The notes beneath the pieces were generated by a model that was given only the letters and a program-made list of their open reading frames with translations, was not told where the DNA came from and did not search any database. Below, piece after piece: positions 59,881-64,000 of a DNA stretch of 64,000 nucleotides. This DNA comes from Thiorhodovibrio frisius. GTDB taxonomy: Bacteria > Pseudomonadota > Gammaproteobacteria > Chromatiales > Chromatiaceae. The translations under genes and the position numbers were made by a program. The DNA lies in NCBI RefSeq assembly GCF_033954835.1, contig NZ_CP121471.1, positions 4,458,501-4,522,500 of the forward strand. Reading direction: 5' to 3'. Every line of letters starts with the position of its first letter. Position 1 is the stretch's first letter.

Positions 59881-60888
59881 TCAAGATGCCGATTCAAATT
59901 TCCCGCACGCCGCAAGCTGTGCTTTCAGGTGCGTGACTTGCTCCCAGACGGCATTGTCGGATAATTTCCCATCGTAAAATTTCGGCATGCCCTCGAGCCG
60001 CTCGCGAAAGCGCCGATAGGGCCACAGGTATTGCTCCGGACAGGTGCGCACGCACTCGGCAATACCCTGATTCAAGGCCGCAGCAGCGAACTCATCGCGA
60101 TCCGACGCAACAGCTTCTGGCGCCTTACGGCAGTGGATGCGGTAACCGAGCCCTGGGCCAAGGCGTTCAGCAAACAAAAAAACCACCGGCGCACCCGTCT
60201 TGCGCGACAGTCGGTTGACCAGCAGCATGGTGTAGGCTGGAATGCCAAAAAAAGGCGCAAATACGGCACCTTTATCCGCCCGTGGCGCTTGATCGGGCAG
60301 GATGCCGACGTATTCTCCGCGCTCCAGCGCCTGCACCAGCACGCGAATCCCCCTGGCAGTAATTGGCGCCAGAGTCGCACCGCTGCGCTTGCGCGCGGCG
60401 AGAATCAGGTCATCCAGATATTTCTGCGGTTTATAGAAAATGGCTGTAGGCCCTTGGGCGGCCAGATAGAGACCGGCAAGCTCCCAGGCCCCCAGGTGAG
60501 GTGACAGGACAATCAGTCCGCTGCCCGGCTGGCGCTCGAGCAGCTCGGTGCCGCTGGTCTCGCGCACCAGGCTCAAGACGTCCTCACTGGGGCGCAGCCA
60601 GAGATGCGCGATTTCCGCATAGGTTTTGCCGAACTCGCGCAGGCAGCGGTTGCGCAGCACGGTCGCATTGTCTTGGCCGAGTTCCGGCAGGCACAGGCCG
60701 ATATTGATCAGGGTATTACGACGCTGGCGGTTGGGAAACAAGGCAACCAAGGTACCGATGGCACTGCCTAAGCGATGGACCAACGGAAGCGGCAGTCGGG
60801 CGAGCAGCCGCATCAGTGCGCGGGTGGTGCGCTCAAGCAAGATGGTTTTGTCGATCAGCGGGGGGCGTTCAGTCGAGGGGGCGGCCAT
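59881..60888 (-). CDS. LpxL/HtrB-type lipid A acyltransferase
   Basis: The 335-residue protein is of the bacterial lipid A secondary acyltransferase family. It has HLGAWEL (the HX4D/E active-site motif, with Glu in the acid position), FPNRQRRNTLINIGLCLP near the N-terminus, and LPDQAPRADKGAVFAPFFG, the usual second block. An N-terminal hydrophobic segment (LMRLLARLPLPLVHRLG) anchors it to the inner membrane. The ATG at 60888 is preferred to 60924. It transfers a fatty acyl chain to lipid A during envelope synthesis. It is probably monocistronic. Confidence 0.9.
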   Translation of the reverse strand: MAAPSTERPPLIDKTILLERTTRALMRLLARLPLPLVHRLGSAIGTLVALFPNRQRRNTLINIGLCLPELGQDNATVLRNRCLREFGKTYAEIAHLWLRPSEDVLSLVRETSGTELLERQPGSGLIVLSPHLGAWELAGLYLAAQGPTAIFYKPQKYLDDLILAARKRSGATLAPITARGIRVLVQALERGEYVGILPDQAPRADKGAVFAPFFGIPAYTMLLVNRLSRKTGAPVVFLFAERLGPGLGYRIHCRKAPEAVASDRDEFAAAALNQGIAECVRTCPEQYLWPYRRFRERLEGMPKFYDGKLSDNAVWEQVTHLKAQLAACGKFESAS

Positions 60889-60984
60889 GAAGTGCAGGCC
60901 CTTTAGCGTGAATGAAACGAACAATCAAACCACATTAGTGTCCGGATAGCCGGAACCACGAGCCTTAAGTCGCGGCACGTCCGA

Positions 60985-61479
60985 TCAGGCATTGGCCGAA
61001 AACTGGTTGGGCTGTGCTTGCGGCCTCTCCATCATCGGTTCTTGCGGTATGTGGGTTTGGTCGGAATCAGCGGGGTGGCAGCGGCGCTCGACCAGATCGC
61101 GCAGAGAGATTTGGTTCAGATACTCGTAGATGCGGTGACTCAGATCCATCCAAAGGTCGTGCGTCAGACAGGGGCCCTCATTGTAGCAGTCGCCAGCACC
61201 GCCGCATTTGGTGGCATCCACATGTTCATCGACGGCGGCGATGATTTCCGCCACCTTGATCTCACCCATTTCCCGCGCCAGATTATAGCCACCGCCCGGA
61301 CCACGCACGCTGCAAACCAGCCGCTGCCGGCGCAGCTTGGCAAAGAGTTGCTCCAGATAGGACAGGGAGATGCCCTGCCGGCGGGCGATGTCAGCCAGTG
61401 CGATCGGCCCCTGGCCGTGATGGATGGCCAGGTCGAGCACGGCGGTCACCGCGTAACGGCCTTTGGTAGTCAATCTCAT
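60985..61479 (-). CDS. iscR: Fe-S cluster assembly regulator IscR
   Basis: The 164-residue Rrf2-type regulator senses [2Fe-2S] clusters through Cys92, Cys98, Cys104 and His107 in [18 protein letters not shown]; positions equal those of E. coli IscR. The N-terminal winged helix is [18 protein letters not shown], then [16 protein letters not shown]. It represses the isc operon when clusters are plentiful. Normally iscS follows; here lpxL-type and cysE genes flank it, so the isc genes must be elsewhere or absent. The 117-bp gap to cysE may carry its own promoter. Confidence 0.95.
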   Translation of the reverse strand: MRLTTKGRYAVTAVLDLAIHHGQGPIALADIARRQGISLSYLEQLFAKLRRQRLVCSVRGPGGGYNLAREMGEIKVAEIIAAVDEHVDATKCGGAGDCYNEGPCLTHDLWMDLSHRIYEYLNQISLRDLVERRCHPADSDQTHIPQEPMMERPQAQPNQFSANA

Positions 61480-61596
61480 ACGTGGCGACTCCTTGCGATG
61501 GAAAACCGATGTTCCATCCTACGATAGCTGACTAATTCGATCAATTTTTCACTGAGTGCGGCTGGCGCCTGTTGGATAGTCTCTTGCTGGCGGGCA

Positions 61597-62364
61597 TCAG
61601 TTGCTCTTTTGTTCGGTCGCGGACTCCATCTCGCAGTCGTCAAGATCATCGAGATGCTCAAAGTGGCGGGTCAGGCCATGCTCCTCCAAAGTACGCGACA
61701 GGGCTTCGACGCGGTGATCAAGCACATGGATATGGTCGAGCATGCGGTTGATGGCATTGGAGACCGGGTCTGGCACATCACTCGTGGCGCCATAGGCATC
61801 GAAGCCGATGCGCTTGGCGGTGTCGGCGCGACGGCGACTGGTGGCATCGGCGGGCCGCTCGATCACCCGGCCAGGCACCCCGATCACGGTGCTGCCGGCG
61901 GGTACCGGCTTGACCACCACGGCATTGGAGCCGATGCGGGCGCCATCGCCAATCTCGATGGGTCCGAGAACCTTAGCGCCGGCGCCGACGACAACATCCC
62001 GCCCCAGGGTCGGATGGCGCTTGCCTTTCTGCCAGCTGGTGCCGCCCAGGGTGACCCCATGGTAGAGCGTGCAGTCGTCCCCCACCACGGCGGTTTCACC
62101 GATCACCACGCCCATGCCATGGTCGATGAAAAAGCGCCGGCCGATTTCGGCGCCCGGGTGGATTTCGATGCCGGTGAACAGCCGTGCGACGTTCGACAGC
62201 ATTCTTGCGAGCCAGCGCAGACGCGCTTGCCACAGACGATGAGCCAGCCGGTGCATCAGCACGGCGTGCAGACCGGGGTAGGTGGTCAGAACCTCGAAGC
62301 TGTTGCGCGCCGCGGGATCGCGGGAGAAGACGCAATGAATGTCTTCGCGGAGTCGCTCAAACAT
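61597..62364 (-). CDS. cysE: serine O-acetyltransferase
   Basis: The 255-residue left-handed beta-helix enzyme makes O-acetylserine for cysteine synthesis. Features are the N-terminal helical domain, then hexapeptide repeats: [40 protein letters not shown], and [18 protein letters not shown] with catalytic His and Asp/Glu. The C-terminal tail (ending ATEQKSN) is longer than usual and predicted helical, whereas most SATs end in a short peptide ending in Ile that binds OASS. cysE followed by iscR is a common order in many proteobacteria, and links cysteine supply to cluster assembly. Confidence 0.94.
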   Translation of the reverse strand: MFERLREDIHCVFSRDPAARNSFEVLTTYPGLHAVLMHRLAHRLWQARLRWLARMLSNVARLFTGIEIHPGAEIGRRFFIDHGMGVVIGETAVVGDDCTLYHGVTLGGTSWQKGKRHPTLGRDVVVGAGAKVLGPIEIGDGARIGSNAVVVKPVPAGSTVIGVPGRVIERPADATSRRRADTAKRIGFDAYGATSDVPDPVSNAINRMLDHIHVLDHRVEALSRTLEEHGLTRHFEHLDDLDDCEMESATEQKSN

Positions 62365-62457
62365 GGATTTTCCTTGAGTGTCGCGGATGCATGTTGCGGC
62401 TTGGGTCGCGCCCCGCGGTGAATCCTACCAAGTCAGTTAATTCTATATGGAGCAGAT

Positions 62458-63231
62458 TCATGAGTTGGCGTGGCGGCCGAGCGCCTTGAGCATCCCGCGC
62501 AGGATATTGATCTCGGTGCGATCGGGCCGCGCGCGATTGAACAGGCGTCGCAGCCGGCGCAGCAGCTTGTGGGACTGTTCCGGCTTGGCAAAGCCGACCA
62601 GCACCAGGGTTTCGCGCAGATGCTCGAAAAACCCCGCCATCTCCTCCGCGCTGGCCGGCTCATGCGCGCCTTCGTCTGCTGGCGATGTCGCCGGCATGTC
62701 TGCGGTAGTCGCCGCAAGCCACGCCTGGCGAATCTCGTAGGCAAACACCTGGGCCGCGGCGGCCAGGTTGAGCGAGCTGAAGGCCGGGTTGGCGGGGATT
62801 TGGGTCAGATAATGGCAGTGGGCCAGCTCCTCGTTGCTCAGCCCAGAGCTCTCCCGACCCAGCACCAGGGCGACCGGGCCTTCCGCTGCCTCGGCGAGCA
62901 GTTTGCGTGCTGCGTCCGCCGGGCTCAGCAGGGGCCATTCAATCGCGCGTCGTCGGGCGCTCGCGCCAATTACCAGGCGGCAGTCGCCGAGCGCCTCTGG
63001 CAGGGTGGGATGGATGGGCGCTCGCTGTAACAAGTCATCGGCACCCACCGCGCGAGCGAGGGCCTCGGCATCCGGCGCGCGACGCGGGTTGACCAGGGCC
63101 AGCTGATCCAGCCCCATGGTCTTCATTGCGCGTGCCACCGCACCCTGGTTGCCGGTCAGGCTGGTCTCGACAAGGACAAAGCGAATGCGGCCAAGCGCCT
63201 CGGAGTCAGCGTGAGCGTCGGCGTTGGTCAT
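62458..63231 (-). CDS. trmJ: tRNA (cytidine/uridine-2'-O-)-methyltransferase TrmJ
   Basis: The 257-residue SPOUT methyltransferase modifies position 32 of tRNA. Family segments: RIRFVLVETSLTGNQGAVAR, LALVNPRRAPDAEALARAVG, LVLGRESSGLSNEELAHC, and the trefoil-knot PANPAFSSLNLAAAAQ. The ATG at 63231 gives the usual start; the longer frame to 63372 is rejected. The C-terminal extension is helical. TrmJ, CysE and IscR in this order are the familiar trmJ-cysE-iscR arrangement of gammaproteobacteria. Confidence 0.95.
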   Translation of the reverse strand: MTNADAHADSEALGRIRFVLVETSLTGNQGAVARAMKTMGLDQLALVNPRRAPDAEALARAVGADDLLQRAPIHPTLPEALGDCRLVIGASARRRAIEWPLLSPADAARKLLAEAAEGPVALVLGRESSGLSNEELAHCHYLTQIPANPAFSSLNLAAAAQVFAYEIRQAWLAATTADMPATSPADEGAHEPASAEEMAGFFEHLRETLVLVGFAKPEQSHKLLRRLRRLFNRARPDRTEINILRGMLKALGRHANS

Positions 63232-63410
63232 TGTGGCTCTAGTGAGGGAGGGCTGGCGTGAAGCGCCAGGGGCAATGTTTGATGGTGCTAGAAAGGCGTT
63301 AGAGCTTAGCACCGCGTCATTGAGTGGACAACTCTCACCACGAACTTGGATGATGCGTCGATTCTGCAGCACTGCGCCGATCTGGCGCAGCCCGGCCTGA
63401 ATGGCGAACC

Positions 63411-64000
63411 TCAGCGCTGGCTTGGCTCAATGAATATCTGTGACATGTTATCCATGATGCCGAAGAAGAATCCCGCGTCGAATTCCTCGGTCGTTAGGGT
63501 ATCGAGTGGCGGCCATTCAGGTTGGGAGAAAGCCATGGCGCCGGATTCGCCATAGCGCATGTCCTCAATCTTGATATCACCGATGGTGAGCCCGATCAGT
63601 TGGCCGGCCTCGTTGAGCTGGAACAGCGTTGTGCTTGAGGCATCCGGGTCGCGCGCGTCGGGTCGAAGCAGTTTCAGGGTGGCACCGCCATCGATTTGCT
63701 TCACCTCGCCAAGCAGATAGCCAGATTCTCGCAGATAGTTCAGCAACTCATCCCTGCCCGCGCGGGTTGTGAGCAGCGGCGACTCCAGTAGCGAGCGGTT
63801 TTCTCGGATCAGGTCGCCGAGGTTATCCTCGAGATTCGCGGCAAGGCTGAAGTTGAATCCACCGTCGGTGCCACGTTGTAAGTCCACCTTGAAAGAGGGC
63901 ACCGGGCCAGGCTCCAAGGCGCGCCGCAGCACCTTGTCTCCTCGTTTGTACAGCAGGGCTCCATCTGGGCCTGTCTCGTAGGCCAACTCCAGTGTTTCCG
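63411..64000 (-). CDS. protein of unknown function, cut by the window end
   Basis: At least 191 residues are visible and the frame remains open beyond position 64000, so the N-terminus lies outside the window. The visible sequence is acidic and beta-rich, with GPVPSFKVDLQRGTDGGFNF, helical NLGDLIRENRSLLES and a C-terminal FDAGFFFGIMDNMSQIF. I do not recognise a family. There is no strong membrane or catalytic motif. It is on the same strand as trmJ, 179 bp upstream. Confidence 0.55.
   Translation of the reverse strand, partial: ETLELAYETGPDGALLYKRGDKVLRRALEPGPVPSFKVDLQRGTDGGFNFSLAANLEDNLGDLIRENRSLLESPLLTTRAGRDELLNYLRESGYLLGEVKQIDGGATLKLLRPDARDPDASSTTLFQLNEAGQLIGLTIGDIKIEDMRYGESGAMAFSQPEWPPLDTLTTEEFDAGFFFGIMDNMSQIFIEPSQR

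Overview
The window is chromosomal DNA from a GC-rich gammaproteobacterium, most likely a purple sulfur bacterium (Chromatiaceae or a close relative). The clues are a glycolysis/Calvin-cycle cluster (fba, pyk, pgk, gap, tkt), soxYZ for thiosulfate oxidation, an ahcY SAH riboswitch, a biliverdin-type heme oxygenase and a BLUF blue-light sensor. The genus is inference; no rRNA or photosynthesis structural gene is present.

Left core (1-23.6 kb). A PilZ gene and a small HTH regulator are followed by the minus-strand operon ilvB-ilvN-ilvC. Next come a heme oxygenase, a coiled-coil membrane protein, and the minus-strand series tkt-gap-(small exported protein)-pgk-pyk-fba, which ends in a clear terminator at 6905-6928. 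After a thioredoxin-fold gene, the plus strand carries the methyl cycle: metK, SAH riboswitch, ahcY, metF. A SulP transporter with an unusual central insertion, tRNA-Leu(UAG) and rdgC follow.

Accessory region (about 23.6-54.6 kb). A 51-bp perfect direct repeat (24226-24276 and 54535-54585) is the 3' part of tRNA-Val(CAC). It bounds a 30.4-kb integrated island whose tyrosine integrase, excisionase-like HTH and phage-type DNA polymerase lie at the right end. A third, 18-bp partial copy at 23597-23614 and a truncated doc gene suggest an older insertion at the same tRNA. Island cargo from left to right: a DUF4224 gene with a CsrA homologue; a BLUF-PsiE fusion; a 50-residue Rmf/CrpP-like protein missed by length filters; a palindrome and a hairpin-rich, probably non-coding stretch; a DUF697 membrane protein with a nuclease-like membrane protein; an AT-rich pair (exported ExK nuclease-like protein plus glycine-rich membrane protein); an extended type III-like restriction-modification cassette (PLD/SNF2-type helicase, DUF4391, Mod, a Phd-VapC pair, an orphan HTH antitoxin, Res); two proteins built of 25-residue WDW repeats, the second with Sel1 repeats; and a NERD-UvrD helicase. 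Several of these look like anti-phage defence; the WDW/Sel1 pair coupled to Res and the 29.2-31.4 kb pair are the best candidates for undescribed functions.

Right core (54.6-64 kb). The intact tRNA-Val, an SDR oxidoreductase, uvrA, soxY and soxZ, an LpxL/HtrB-type acyltransferase, iscR, cysE, trmJ and a gene cut by the window end. A short interspersed repeat (about 55 bp) occurs three times, at 543, 14738 and 55595, each time in a core intergenic region.
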